A stretch of DNA of 44,415 nt from Flavobacteriales bacterium (lineage in GTDB: Bacteria > Bacteroidota > Bacteroidia > Flavobacteriales > BACL11). The position numbers and the translations under genes are program-made. The stretch lies in NCBI GenBank assembly GCA_002712715.1, contig PAUF01000010.1:46424-90838 (forward strand), in the 5' to 3' direction. This document shows, piece by piece, positions 25,781 to 34,842 of this stretch; positions within the stretch are counted from its first letter, which is position 1; each line of letters begins with the position of its first letter. Below the pieces are notes generated by a model. It had not been told where the DNA came from. It ran no database searches and worked only from the letters and a program-made list of their open reading frames with translations.

Positions 25781-26398
25781 ATGAAGTTTCCATCTAAAAT
25801 TGTTGAGAACGCTGTGAATCAATTATCATCACTGCCCGGAATAGGAAAAAAATCTGCATTAAGATTAGTATTACATATGATCAAACAAGATACAAGTAAT
25901 ATTAATAATTTTGGATTATCCTTTGTTGATTTATCTAAAAATATAAACTATTGTAAGGAATGTTATTCAATTTCAGATCATGATATATGCTCAATATGCA
26001 GTAACCATAAAAGAGATCAAAATACCATATGCGTAGTAGAAGACATTAGAGTATTAATGTCAATCGAAAAAACTATGCAATATAATGGAAAATACCATGT
26101 AATTGGAGGATTAATTTCACCAATAGATGGTATTTCTCCTGAAAAATTGAGAATTAATGAATTAGTAGAAAGAATAAAAAAAACAAATATTTCAGAAGTG
26201 ATTTTTGCACTAAGCACTACGATGAATGGAGATACAACAAATTTCTATATTTATAATAAAATTAAAGATATGCAAATTAAAATATCTTCGATTGCTAGAG
26301 GAATTTCTATTGGGGATGAGCTTGAATATACTGATGAAATGACATTAGGAACAGCTATTACTAGTCGTTTACCATATGAAAACTCATTCATTAAATAG
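25781..26398 (+). CDS. recR: recombination mediator RecR
   Basis: 205 residues, normal size. It works with RecF/RecO to load RecA on single-stranded DNA gaps. Residues 18-26 (LPGIGKKSA) are the helix-hairpin-helix. The zinc finger uses Cys58, Cys61, Cys70 and Cys73 (CKEC...CSIC). The Toprim domain begins near 82 (TICVVEDIRVLMSIEKT) and includes YHVIGGLISPIDGISPE. The C-terminal Walker-like segment TSRLPYENSF is typical. It is divergent from the symporter; the E2 gene downstream has its own promoter box. Confidence 0.96.
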   Translation: MKFPSKIVENAVNQLSSLPGIGKKSALRLVLHMIKQDTSNINNFGLSFVDLSKNINYCKECYSISDHDICSICSNHKRDQNTICVVEDIRVLMSIEKTMQYNGKYHVIGGLISPIDGISPEKLRINELVERIKKTNISEVIFALSTTMNGDTTNFYIYNKIKDMQIKISSIARGISIGDELEYTDEMTLGTAITSRLPYENSFIK

Positions 26399-26419
26399 TT
26401 TACATACAATTTCTTTTAT

Positions 26420-26427
26420 TATTTTTG
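26420..26427 (+). promoter_or_regulatory. TAnnTTTG promoter box of the E2 gene
   Basis: TATTTTTG, 15 nt before ATG 26443, in the 44-nt gap after recR. No clear -33 element. Confidence 0.5.
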
Positions 26428-26442
26428 CATAAAATTTAAACA

Positions 26443-27780
26443 ATGGCTAAAATTGAACTTATTATGCCCAAAATGGGAGAAAGTGTTACAGAAGCTACTG
26501 TAATATCTTGGAATAAAAATATCGGTGACACTGTAGAAGTTGATGATACAATTATTGAAGTAGCTACTGACAAGGTAGATTCTGAAGTTCCTTCTACTCA
26601 TGAAGGAATACTGATTGAACAATTATTTCAAAATGATGATGTGGTTCAAGTTGGTGAAGCATTTGCTATAATTCAAACAAATTCATCTGATAAAGAAGAA
26701 ATAGAAGAGATTTTAGAACCTATCAAAGAATCTAAAAAAATAAATCAAGAAAATATTTCAGAAAAACAGGTAAATGAAGAAGTGAAATCCGAAGAAACTA
26801 TACTAGACACTTCAAAATCTAAAAAGTTTTATTCACCATTAGTAAAAAGTATTGCGAAAAAAGAAGGTGTTTCTCTAGAAGATTTAGAAAAAATAGTTGG
26901 AACTGGAAAAGAAGAAAGAGTTACTAAATCAGATATTTTAAATTATATAGAATCAAAAGAAGATAATGATAAGCAACAAGTTGATAAAACAGAACAAATA
27001 AAAACAATTACAAATAAGACTAGTGAAAAAAATAAAATTCAACAAGTAAATTCTTTAAACACTAATACTGGAGATATTGAAATAGTAGAAATGGATCGTA
27101 TGAGAAAATTGATTTCTGAACATATGACAATGTCTAAATCAACCTCAGCACATATTACATCAATTGTTGAAGCGGATATGACAAATATAGTTGAATGGAG
27201 AAATTCTATTAAATCCAAATTTAAAGAAAGAGAAGGACAGAATATTACCTTCACACCTATTATTATTCAAGCTATGTGTAATGCGGTTAAAGATTTTCCT
27301 ATGATTAATGTTTCTGTTGATGGAACAAATATACATGTTCATAAAAACACTAACATTGGAATGGCTGCAGCTTTACCTGATGGTAATTTAATAGTTCCTG
27401 TTATACATGAATGTCAAAACAAAAATCTTGTAGGCATTACTAAATCAGTGAATGATTTAGCAAAAAGGGCCAGGTCAGGAAATCTAAACCCAGATGACAT
27501 TCAAGGTGGAACAATCACTATGACTAATATCGGGACTTTTGGTAATTTGATGGGGACTCCTATTATAAATCAGCCACAAGTAGCAATTTTAGCATGTGGG
27601 ATAATTAAGAAAAAACCAGTTGTATTAGAAACAGAATATGGTGATATAATTGCAATTAGACATATGATGTATTTATCACTTTCATATGATCACAGAGTAG
27701 TTGATGGAGCGTTAGGTGGACAATACATAAAAAAGGTAGCTGATTACTTAGAAAACTTTAATAAGAACCAGGAAATATAG
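26443..27780 (+). CDS. 2-oxoacid dehydrogenase E2 (dihydrolipoyllysine acyltransferase)
   Basis: 445 residues with the standard E2 layout. The lipoyl domain is 1-78 with the lipoylated Lys44 in EVATDKVDSEVPS. A charged linker covers ~80-127. The E3/E1-binding domain is about 129-169 (YSPLVKSIAKKEGVSLEDL). A second linker precedes the catalytic acyltransferase domain (about 213-440) with the active-site His417 and Asp421 in DHRVVDGALGG. It transfers acyl groups from lipoamide to CoA. A single lipoyl domain and VDSEVPS resemble branched-chain or 2-oxoglutarate E2 rather than pyruvate E2, but this is not decisive. No E1 or E3 gene is adjacent. It is first in a likely operon with the exonuclease (12-nt gap). 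Confidence 0.92.
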   Translation: MAKIELIMPKMGESVTEATVISWNKNIGDTVEVDDTIIEVATDKVDSEVPSTHEGILIEQLFQNDDVVQVGEAFAIIQTNSSDKEEIEEILEPIKESKKINQENISEKQVNEEVKSEETILDTSKSKKFYSPLVKSIAKKEGVSLEDLEKIVGTGKEERVTKSDILNYIESKEDNDKQQVDKTEQIKTITNKTSEKNKIQQVNSLNTNTGDIEIVEMDRMRKLISEHMTMSKSTSAHITSIVEADMTNIVEWRNSIKSKFKEREGQNITFTPIIIQAMCNAVKDFPMINVSVDGTNIHVHKNTNIGMAAALPDGNLIVPVIHECQNKNLVGITKSVNDLAKRARSGNLNPDDIQGGTITMTNIGTFGNLMGTPIINQPQVAILACGIIKKKPVVLETEYGDIIAIRHMMYLSLSYDHRVVDGALGGQYIKKVADYLENFNKNQEI

Positions 27781-27792
27781 TTTTATTATTAA

Positions 27793-28575
27793 ATGGCAAT
27801 CAAACTAAAAAAATCTATAGTTTTTTTTGACTTAGAAACAACAGGTCTTAAAATTTCCCATGATAGAATAGTAGAAATTTCTGCACTAAAAATTGCAAAA
27901 GACAATCAACAAGAATCTAAGACTTGGAGAGTTAATCCGACTATTCCAATTTCTAAGGAAGCGAGCGAAATTCATGGAATTTATGATAAAGATGTTGCAA
28001 ACGAAAAAACATTTCATGAAATAGCTGAAGAAGTATATTCATTCATAAAAGATTGTGATCTAGGCGGATACAATTTAAACAAGTTCGACATCCCTCTTCT
28101 AGGAGAAGAGTTTATTAGATGCAATATTCATTTTAATTTTGATAATGTAAAATCTATAGATGTACAAAATATTTTTCACAAACTGGAGAAAAGAACACTT
28201 GCAGCTGCATATCAATTTTATTGTAATAAAAAATTAGAAAACGCACATTCTGCTGAGGCAGATACAAAAGCAACATTCGAAATATTATTAGCACAAATAG
28301 AAAAATATCAAAAACTAGAAAACAATGTAGAATACCTTAGTGAATTTTCAATTCAAAATGGGAAATCTGCAGACTTAGCTGGATTCATTAAGTATAATAA
28401 AAAAAATGAAATGATTATTAGTTTTGGTAAATATAAAAATACAACATTAAAAGAAATTTGGGATAAAAATCCAGGATATTTTTCATGGATAAAAAATGCA
28501 GACTTTCCAAAGTATACAAAACAAATACTAGAAAAATTTGTAAATGAAACGAAGTTAAATAGCAAATTAAATTAA
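27793..28575 (+). CDS. DEDDh 3'-5' exonuclease (DnaQ/ExoX-like)
   Basis: 260 residues. The exonuclease domain (1-175) has all DEDDh residues: Asp13/Glu15 in FFDLETTG, Asp in NLNKFDIPLL (~96), and His/Asp in HSAEADTKATFE (~156). The C-terminal part (about 208-255, IISFGKYKNTTLKEIWDKNPGYFSWI) matches the ExoX-like C-terminal/DUF3820 small domain, which often follows such nucleases. It probably degrades or trims single-stranded DNA or RNA in repair. There is no polymerase fusion. It sits 12 nt after the E2 gene and 5 nt before the FAH-family gene. Confidence 0.86.
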   Translation: MAIKLKKSIVFFDLETTGLKISHDRIVEISALKIAKDNQQESKTWRVNPTIPISKEASEIHGIYDKDVANEKTFHEIAEEVYSFIKDCDLGGYNLNKFDIPLLGEEFIRCNIHFNFDNVKSIDVQNIFHKLEKRTLAAAYQFYCNKKLENAHSAEADTKATFEILLAQIEKYQKLENNVEYLSEFSIQNGKSADLAGFIKYNKKNEMIISFGKYKNTTLKEIWDKNPGYFSWIKNADFPKYTKQILEKFVNETKLNSKLN

Positions 28576-28580
28576 AAATC

Positions 28581-29192
28581 GTGAAAATAATTTGTATTGG
28601 AAGAAATTATATGGATCATATTTCAGAATTAAATAATAATATTCCCAAAAAACCTCTATTTTTTTTAAAACCAGATACAGCTATTCAACCAAAAGGTCAC
28701 CCATTTTTTATTCCTGATTTCTCAAATAATATCCATTATGAAGTAGAAATAGTAATCAAGATAAATAAAACAGGAAAGTATATCGATAAAAGCTTTGCCT
28801 ATAAATACTTTAATGAAATTAGCATTGGTATAGATTTTACAGCAAGAGACCTACAAGATGAATGTAAAGAGAATGGTCACCCATGGGAAATCTCAAAAGG
28901 GTTTGATGGATCAGCTCAAATCAGCAATAAATTTATAGACAAATCTGAAATAGATTTACAAAACCTTAATTTTTCTTTAAAAAAGAATAATGAATTAGTA
29001 CAAAAGGGTAATAGTAGTAATATGATATTCGACTTCTATGAAATCATCTCATATATATCAAAATTTTATACGCTAAAAATAGGTGACCTTATTTATACAG
29101 GCACTCCATCAGGAGTAGGGCAAGTTGTACAGGGAGATTTTCTTGAAGCATTTATTAATGATGAACCAATGATGCAAGTAATTATAAAATAA
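28581..29192 (+). CDS. fumarylacetoacetate hydrolase (FAH) family protein
   Basis: 203 residues starting with GTG. FAH-fold motifs: CIGRNYMDHISE at the N-terminus, HYEVEIVIKI with the metal-binding Glu pair (~53-56), GIDFTARDLQDEC (~88-100) with the third acidic ligand, then KGFDGSAQIS and IYTGTPSGVGQVVQGD near the C-terminus. The family comprises metal-dependent hydrolases, decarboxylases and oxaloacetate tautomerases/decarboxylases acting on 2-oxoacid-like substrates. The short single-domain form resembles FAHD1-like enzymes. Substrate cannot be assigned. It overlaps nothing but ends only 2 nt from the convergent def gene. Confidence 0.88.
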   Translation: MKIICIGRNYMDHISELNNNIPKKPLFFLKPDTAIQPKGHPFFIPDFSNNIHYEVEIVIKINKTGKYIDKSFAYKYFNEISIGIDFTARDLQDECKENGHPWEISKGFDGSAQISNKFIDKSEIDLQNLNFSLKKNNELVQKGNSSNMIFDFYEIISYISKFYTLKIGDLIYTGTPSGVGQVVQGDFLEAFINDEPMMQVIIK

Positions 29193-29194
29193 AT

Positions 29195-29749
29195 TCATTT
29201 GAATTTCATTCTATAATCAACTTTTACTTTACCTCTCATTATATGATTGAGTTTTCTATTAATCATTTTTTTTCTCAATAAAGAAATATGATCTGTAAAT
29301 AAAATACCTTCTATATGATCATATTCATGCAATATAACTCGTGCATTTATATCATTAAATGAATCAATGTGACTTTCAAATTTTTCATCAAAATATTTAA
29401 TAGTAATTTCCGAAAACCTAAAAACATCCTCTCTAATATCAGGTATACTTAAACAACCTTCAGGGAAAGGCCACTTATCACCTCGTTGACTAAGAACTTC
29501 AGCATTAATAAAAACTTTTTTTATAGGATTTGGATTTTGATTATCATCAATTGATATATTAGATGTATCAACCAAAAAAATTCTTAATGATTTATTTATT
29601 TGAGGAGCTGCAATACCAACTCCATTAGCCGCATACATTGTTTCCCACATATTCTTAATTAAAATATCTAAACCATAATAATCTTTTCGAAGATCTGAGC
29701 ATTTCTCTTTCAACACTTGAGAACCATAAGCTACAATTGGGTAAATCAT
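29195..29749 (-). CDS. def: peptide deformylase
   Basis: 184 residues, normal size. It removes the formyl group from the N-terminal Met of new proteins; metal-dependent, cytoplasmic. All three motifs are present: GVGIAAPQ (43-50), EGCLS with metal ligand Cys99, and HEYDH (141-145) with metal-binding His141/His145 and catalytic Glu142. It is the last gene of the guaB-surA-moxR run, 1 nt after moxR. Confidence 0.96.
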   Translation of the reverse strand: MIYPIVAYGSQVLKEKCSDLRKDYYGLDILIKNMWETMYAANGVGIAAPQINKSLRIFLVDTSNISIDDNQNPNPIKKVFINAEVLSQRGDKWPFPEGCLSIPDIREDVFRFSEITIKYFDEKFESHIDSFNDINARVILHEYDHIEGILFTDHISLLRKKMINRKLNHIMRGKVKVDYRMKFK

Positions 29750-29750
29750 T

Positions 29751-30719
29751 TTAAAATAAGTTATTGATTATCTGCTCAACACTTAAGTTTTCAGCTTCAG
29801 CCTTATAATTTTTCAAGACTCTATGTCGTAATACAGACACAGCAACCTCTCTAACATCTTCAATGTCAGGAGAATATTTCCCTTTTATTGCGGCATTACA
29901 TTTAGATGCAATTAATAGATATTGAGAAGCTCTGGGACCAGCACCCCATTCAATATATTTATTATTATTTTCAGAATTATGTTTAATTGGTCTTGTCTTA
30001 GTAACTAAATTAACTATATATTCTAAAACATTGTCAGTAACTGGCATTCTTTGAATTAAATCTTGATATTTAATAATTTCATCAACAGTAAGTACAGGAT
30101 TAATATTTACATTACTAATAGTATTTGAAGATTTTATTATTTCGATTTCTTCTTGAAAACTAGGATATTTTAAAACGACACTAAACATAAAACGATCTAA
30201 CTGTGCTTCAGGGAGTGGATACGTTCCTTCTTGTTCAATTGGATTTTGAGTAGCTAAAACAAAAAACGGCACATCTAATTTATATGTATTTCCAGAATTA
30301 GTTATAGATTTTTCTTGCATCGCTTCTAATAATGCTGATTGAGTTTTTGGTGGTGTTCTATTTATTTCATCAGCTAAAATAATATTTGAGAATATAGGTC
30401 CTTTTATAAATTCAAATGATCTTTGAGCATTCAGAATCTCAGAACCAACAATGTCAGATGGCATAAGATCAGGGGTAAATTGTATTCTTGAAAAACTTAA
30501 ACCCAAAGCTTTAGCAATAGTTTGCACCAATAATGTTTTAGCTAAACCAGGAACACCTATTAATAAACAATGACCATTACAGAAAATGGTGATCAAAACA
30601 TCTCGAACAACATTGTCTTGACCTACTATAATCTTGGAAATTTCATTTTTAAACCCATTATAACTAGAAACAAAACTATCTAATAATTGAACATCATCTT
30701 TTCTTTCCATTTTATTCAA
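29751..30719 (-). CDS. MoxR-type AAA+ ATPase
   Basis: 322 residues of the MoxR family of AAA+ ATPases, chaperone-like proteins that help mature or insert cofactors into other proteins. Walker A GVPGLAKT (55-62), Walker B ILADEINR (~114-121), sensor region ATQNPIEQEGTYPLPEAQLDRF, and a C-terminal lid domain (about 215-320). The first Met overlaps surA by 8 bp; Met4 (30710) would give no overlap. Unlike most moxR genes, there is no DUF58 or VWA-domain gene beside it. Confidence 0.9.
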   Translation of the reverse strand: MNKMERKDDVQLLDSFVSSYNGFKNEISKIIVGQDNVVRDVLITIFCNGHCLLIGVPGLAKTLLVQTIAKALGLSFSRIQFTPDLMPSDIVGSEILNAQRSFEFIKGPIFSNIILADEINRTPPKTQSALLEAMQEKSITNSGNTYKLDVPFFVLATQNPIEQEGTYPLPEAQLDRFMFSVVLKYPSFQEEIEIIKSSNTISNVNINPVLTVDEIIKYQDLIQRMPVTDNVLEYIVNLVTKTRPIKHNSENNNKYIEWGAGPRASQYLLIASKCNAAIKGKYSPDIEDVREVAVSVLRHRVLKNYKAEAENLSVEQIINNLF

Positions 30720-32037
30720 TCCATTTTTCTAGAGACTTACATGTACTAAATTCATTATCTATAAATATATATGTAATATCTTTCTTAACTTCTATCCAAT
30801 CATCAATTAATAATTGCTTCTTATGACTTAAAGATAAATCATAAATGGCATTAAAATCATTTTCTAAATTTGCTTGATGTTCATCAATCTTTTTAACAAC
30901 TTTAACAATTCTATACGATATTCTTCCATCCTCATTAGTAAATTCTAATACCTGAGAAATATCACCCTCATTCATCTGAATAATCTCAAATCTAAGATCA
31001 GGAGGTAATTCATCAATCATAAAATATGAAGAACCATTTGTTGGATTAATAATAAATCCCGAATTATTAGCACTAGGGTGATCAGAAAATTCTCTTGCAC
31101 AGTGAGAGAATTCCAATGAAGAATTAACAATACTATTTCTGTGTTCTAATAATTCTAATCTACTCTCCTTCAATTCAGAAGAAAGTACTTGAGGTTTTAA
31201 TAAAATATGACGAATATTTATTGATTCTCCTCTTCTCTCTATAACCTCTAAGATATGAAAACCATATTGAGTCTCTACAACCTCTGAAACCTCCCCAATC
31301 TGTAAAGAGAAAGCAACCGATTCAAACTCAGGCACTAAATCTCCTCTGGAAACAAAACCGATTTCTCCATTATTTTTTGCTGATTCAGTATCATCAGAAT
31401 ACAATGAAGCGAGTGTTCCTAGATCTTCTCCATTGTTAACTCTATTTCTAAAACTAATTAGTTTTTTTCTTACACGACTTTTCTCTTCTATACTAATTTC
31501 AGGAATTTTAACAATTTGGGATAATTCAACACGAGTAGGCATAATAGGAATTTGATCATTAGTAGCAAGATCTTTAAAGAAAAGTTTAACTTCTTCAGGA
31601 GTTACAGAAACAGTAGAAGTGATTTTAGATTGCATTCTTTGACTTAATAATTGCTCTTTAAAAACATCAAAAAAATCCTTTTTGATCTCTGCTAATGATT
31701 TCCCCTCAAAATATTCTTCAACAGCTGATTCGGAACCTAACTGTCTAATTAATGGATTTAATCTATTATCTAATTCCTTATTAACATCATCAGATGAAAC
31801 AACTAAACTATCTATTTTTGCGTGATGACAAAGTAATTTCTGATACATCATTTCTTGAATAATATCGCATTTGAGATTGCTCTTATCAGAATATCCTTGA
31901 TTCAAATACTGAATATACTGTCCTTCAATATCAGAATATAATATTATTTCATCACCAATCTTGACAACAATATTATCAACTATTTGAGATTGAATAAAAT
32001 TAGTTATAAAAATAAAAAAAATAAAAAATTTTTTCAT
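30712..32037 (-). CDS. surA: SurA-like periplasmic peptidyl-prolyl isomerase
   Basis: 441 residues. Signal peptide about 1-17 (MKKFFIFFIFITNFIQSQ). A SurA N-terminal chaperone domain (about 18-160, IVVKIGDEIILYSDIEGQY) is followed by two parvulin (rotamase) domains, about 165-265 (GEIGFVSRGDLVPEFESVAFSL, YGFHILEVIERRGE) and about 268-375 (IRHILLKPQ). SurA escorts unfolded outer-membrane proteins through the periplasm and isomerises prolyl bonds. The second rotamase domain looks more degenerate. The start overlaps the previous gene by 4 bp. Confidence 0.9.
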   Translation of the reverse strand: MKKFFIFFIFITNFIQSQIVDNIVVKIGDEIILYSDIEGQYIQYLNQGYSDKSNLKCDIIQEMMYQKLLCHHAKIDSLVVSSDDVNKELDNRLNPLIRQLGSESAVEEYFEGKSLAEIKKDFFDVFKEQLLSQRMQSKITSTVSVTPEEVKLFFKDLATNDQIPIMPTRVELSQIVKIPEISIEEKSRVRKKLISFRNRVNNGEDLGTLASLYSDDTESAKNNGEIGFVSRGDLVPEFESVAFSLQIGEVSEVVETQYGFHILEVIERRGESINIRHILLKPQVLSSELKESRLELLEHRNSIVNSSLEFSHCAREFSDHPSANNSGFIINPTNGSSYFMIDELPPDLRFEIIQMNEGDISQVLEFTNEDGRISYRIVKVVKKIDEHQANLENDFNAIYDLSLSHKKQLLIDDWIEVKKDITYIFIDNEFSTCKSLEKWIE

Positions 32038-32879
32038 TGGGACTGAATTTTAATCTCATTAGAATTATAAGACTGTTTATAAAGTTCATTAAAAACAGAA
32101 TCAATAAATTGTATTTTATTTTTATGTTTCAAAATATTTCTAATATCTTCATACAAATATGATAAAGGAGCAAAGCTTCCTTTTTCTCGAAAATCATTTA
32201 CAAATATAATATACATCAAATTATCAACGGTTATACTATTAATTTTATTTTTTGAATATAGTAGATTTTTTTGATTTTTAATAGATAATTCTGATAATTG
32301 AGACTGTATAATACTTACATCATTCCATAAAGAATCATTTAAGTAATAAAAAACAGAATTCATATCACAGAACTTATCTAACTGATCAATTGAATAAGTA
32401 CTGTCAAGTAACTTATCCTTAATATAATTCAGTGTATTTCTATCACGATCAATTACTATTAACTTAAACTTAAAAATATCATTTTTTAAATAAATGAAAT
32501 CTTCTTGTCTAATACATTGTTCTTCATAAAATTTTTTAATTTGAAACTTATTAATATTTGTATCAAAATTATTTAACAATATATTTTTATACTCCTCAAT
32601 AATTAACCTCTGTTCATAAATTTTTACTTTTTCTTTAATATTATATTCTTCAAGATCAATTTTACTTTTAGCGTGATTAAAAATAATCTGATGAAGCAAC
32701 CAGTCCTCAATATAACTTTGAACAAATTTAGCGCTATCCAGATTATAGGTATTATATAAAAGTGATTCAATCTCTGATAATTTTAAAGAAACATCTTGAT
32801 ATTTTACTAAATAATCATCTCTATTATCAGAGCAATTACTAAGAAAAAAAAATAATATTATTGCTTTTAAGTACCTCAA
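32034..32879 (-). CDS. SurA-like chaperone lipoprotein without a rotamase domain
   Basis: 281 residues. The signal ends in a lipobox (LSNC, Cys at 16), so the protein is membrane-anchored. The mature part is mostly alpha-helical and charged (VKYQDVSLKLSEIESLLYNTY, then long helices up to about residue 140). I see no parvulin core, so this looks like a chaperone-only relative of its two neighbours, with SurA-like N-terminal features. The call relies mainly on context: it sits 1 nt after the PpiC gene and overlaps surA. No function is shown by motif. Confidence 0.65.
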   Translation of the reverse strand: MRYLKAIILFFFLSNCSDNRDDYLVKYQDVSLKLSEIESLLYNTYNLDSAKFVQSYIEDWLLHQIIFNHAKSKIDLEEYNIKEKVKIYEQRLIIEEYKNILLNNFDTNINKFQIKKFYEEQCIRQEDFIYLKNDIFKFKLIVIDRDRNTLNYIKDKLLDSTYSIDQLDKFCDMNSVFYYLNDSLWNDVSIIQSQLSELSIKNQKNLLYSKNKINSITVDNLMYIIFVNDFREKGSFAPLSYLYEDIRNILKHKNKIQFIDSVFNELYKQSYNSNEIKIQSQ

Positions 32880-32880
32880 T

Positions 32881-34827
32881 TTATTTTATAATAGAATATA
32901 AAATTTCTGAATCTATCTCAACAGCATACTTTAATCTTAATGCATCAACCCATTTTTTTTCAAGATAATTTTGGTAATCGGAAATAACTTTACCTTTAAT
33001 ATCTTCTAACTTCTGTAAACTACTCTCATTAATATCAGTAATATCTATTAGAACAATAGACCCATCATCTAATTTCGTTTCGGTGATACCAATATCCCAA
33101 TTTACTTGATCCAATATCGAATTTTTACCTCGAGCAAAGTCACCTTCTTCTATACGTAAATTCAATTGACTATTTTTATTGATAGTGGAAATAATATCAT
33201 CATTATCAATTAGCCCTCTATTCTTTCGCCAGACTAAGGGTTTAAGTAAATATAATTTACTGGGATCTTCCAAATAATATATGCTAGCGGAAACCATATA
33301 ATCAGTATAATAATTATCCTTATTATTTGAATAAAATTCATTAAGACCAATAGTATCAGACATTGACTTAGACCAAACGTTTCTATTCATAATCTCAAAT
33401 TTCATTATTCCATCTCTAAATTCTTCAAGTAACATGCGATATCCATCATTTTCTTGTAATAATTTAGATTCCTTATATTCTAAACACTTAAAGTCTATAA
33501 ATCTATTGTACATTTCTTCAAATGTAAGTCCCTCGCCTTGGTTAACTAAAATAAAATCCTTAAAATCATTTTGAGAATACCATGTCTCATTTAGAGCAAA
33601 AAGATACCTTTTATCAATTGAACTTCTTAACATTTCATTTTCCGATAAATTACCAATAATCATCATTTCTAAATTCAAATCTTTTTTTATAGTATTTAAA
33701 CGATAATCGTGATAAATATGCTTTCTGAAATTATATTCTTTTTTTAAATTCTTTAAAAAAGAAATTTCACTTAAATTACTTCTAGGACTTTTTTCTATAT
33801 TTCTTTCAATAAAAGTTCTTTCTTCTTCAAAAGAACCAATATGTTTTCTATCTAATAATTTTACAATATGCCAACCTTTTTCTGTCAAAAATGGTTCAGA
33901 GTAATTCCCAATAGTTTCAATAGAAAAAGAAGCTTCCTCAAATTCTTTTGCAGATGAAAAAACACCTATCCATCCAGGTATTACACCTCCATTAACAGCA
34001 GTTGATCTGTCTTCTGAAAATTTATCTGCTAAATCTGTAAATGAAGATCCTTCGTTGAGTTTTTGGTATATTTCATCAATTTTCAATTTTATCTTATTTG
34101 TTTGTGTCGGTGATGGAGATGGTGGTAACTTTAACATTATATGAGCTACTTGAATTTCACCGACTGCTTTTCTTTTATCATTAACTTTTATAATATGATA
34201 TCCGAACTTTGTCCTTACAACTTCAGAAATATCACCAATCTTTGTATTATATGCAACAGTTTCAAAATCATATAGCAAATCAAAACATGAAAAATATCCA
34301 AGATTTCCATTATTATACTGACTTTCAGAATACATTCTAACAGCATCATCGAAAGAAATCTTTTTAGACTCAATCATTGATCTTACCATAACTGCCTTAT
34401 TGTATTTTGATAAAGTATCATCATCTTTATCTAATTTAAACAAAATATGTGAAGCATTAATATCATATTGCATTCGTTCAAATGCCTCATAAATTAACTT
34501 TTCCTGAAAATTCTTATCCTGTAGATAGCTATTAGCAAGTTGTTTACTATACATCTGCAATTCTGCAATGAATTCTGCTTCTTGATCAATACCTAATGCA
34601 CTAGCTTCTAGCACTTGTAATTTATAATTAATGTAAAGATCAATGTAGTAGTCTAAATATTCTTTATTAATTTTTTCTTGATTATTTTTCATTAATGTGT
34701 GAATAAACTCTTCTTTAGAAACTAATTCTTCATCTCCATTAATATCAGTAATTTTAAGAATATTTTGTGAATGAACTAAATAAAATTGAAATGTAAATAT
34801 GATAATAAAATAAAACTTTTTTTTCAT
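32881..34827 (-). CDS. periplasmic PpiC/SurA-type peptidyl-prolyl isomerase (large)
   Basis: 648 residues. Signal peptide about 1-20 (FYFIIIFTFQFYLVHSQ). An N-terminal chaperone-like helical region (about 40-125) precedes two parvulin domains: about 127-225 (INASHILFKLDKD ... GYHIIKVNDKRKAVG) and about 228-335 (IQVAHIMLKLPPSPSP ... GWHIVKLLDRKHIG). The remaining ~300 residues are an unrecognised helical extension, common in large Bacteroidota PPIases. It probably acts on secreted or outer-membrane clients. It is 15 nt downstream of guaB and 1 nt upstream of the lipoprotein gene. Confidence 0.88.
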   Translation of the reverse strand: MKKKFYFIIIFTFQFYLVHSQNILKITDINGDEELVSKEEFIHTLMKNNQEKINKEYLDYYIDLYINYKLQVLEASALGIDQEAEFIAELQMYSKQLANSYLQDKNFQEKLIYEAFERMQYDINASHILFKLDKDDDTLSKYNKAVMVRSMIESKKISFDDAVRMYSESQYNNGNLGYFSCFDLLYDFETVAYNTKIGDISEVVRTKFGYHIIKVNDKRKAVGEIQVAHIMLKLPPSPSPTQTNKIKLKIDEIYQKLNEGSSFTDLADKFSEDRSTAVNGGVIPGWIGVFSSAKEFEEASFSIETIGNYSEPFLTEKGWHIVKLLDRKHIGSFEEERTFIERNIEKSPRSNLSEISFLKNLKKEYNFRKHIYHDYRLNTIKKDLNLEMMIIGNLSENEMLRSSIDKRYLFALNETWYSQNDFKDFILVNQGEGLTFEEMYNRFIDFKCLEYKESKLLQENDGYRMLLEEFRDGIMKFEIMNRNVWSKSMSDTIGLNEFYSNNKDNYYTDYMVSASIYYLEDPSKLYLLKPLVWRKNRGLIDNDDIISTINKNSQLNLRIEEGDFARGKNSILDQVNWDIGITETKLDDGSIVLIDITDINESSLQKLEDIKGKVISDYQNYLEKKWVDALRLKYAVEIDSEILYSIIK

Positions 34828-34842
34828 TGATATAAATTTAAA

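Noticed and set aside
29191-29206. AAATTC-ATTT-GAATTT inverted repeat between the FAH gene and def
   Set aside because: Only six AT-rich base pairs with no following T-run, too weak to call a terminator.
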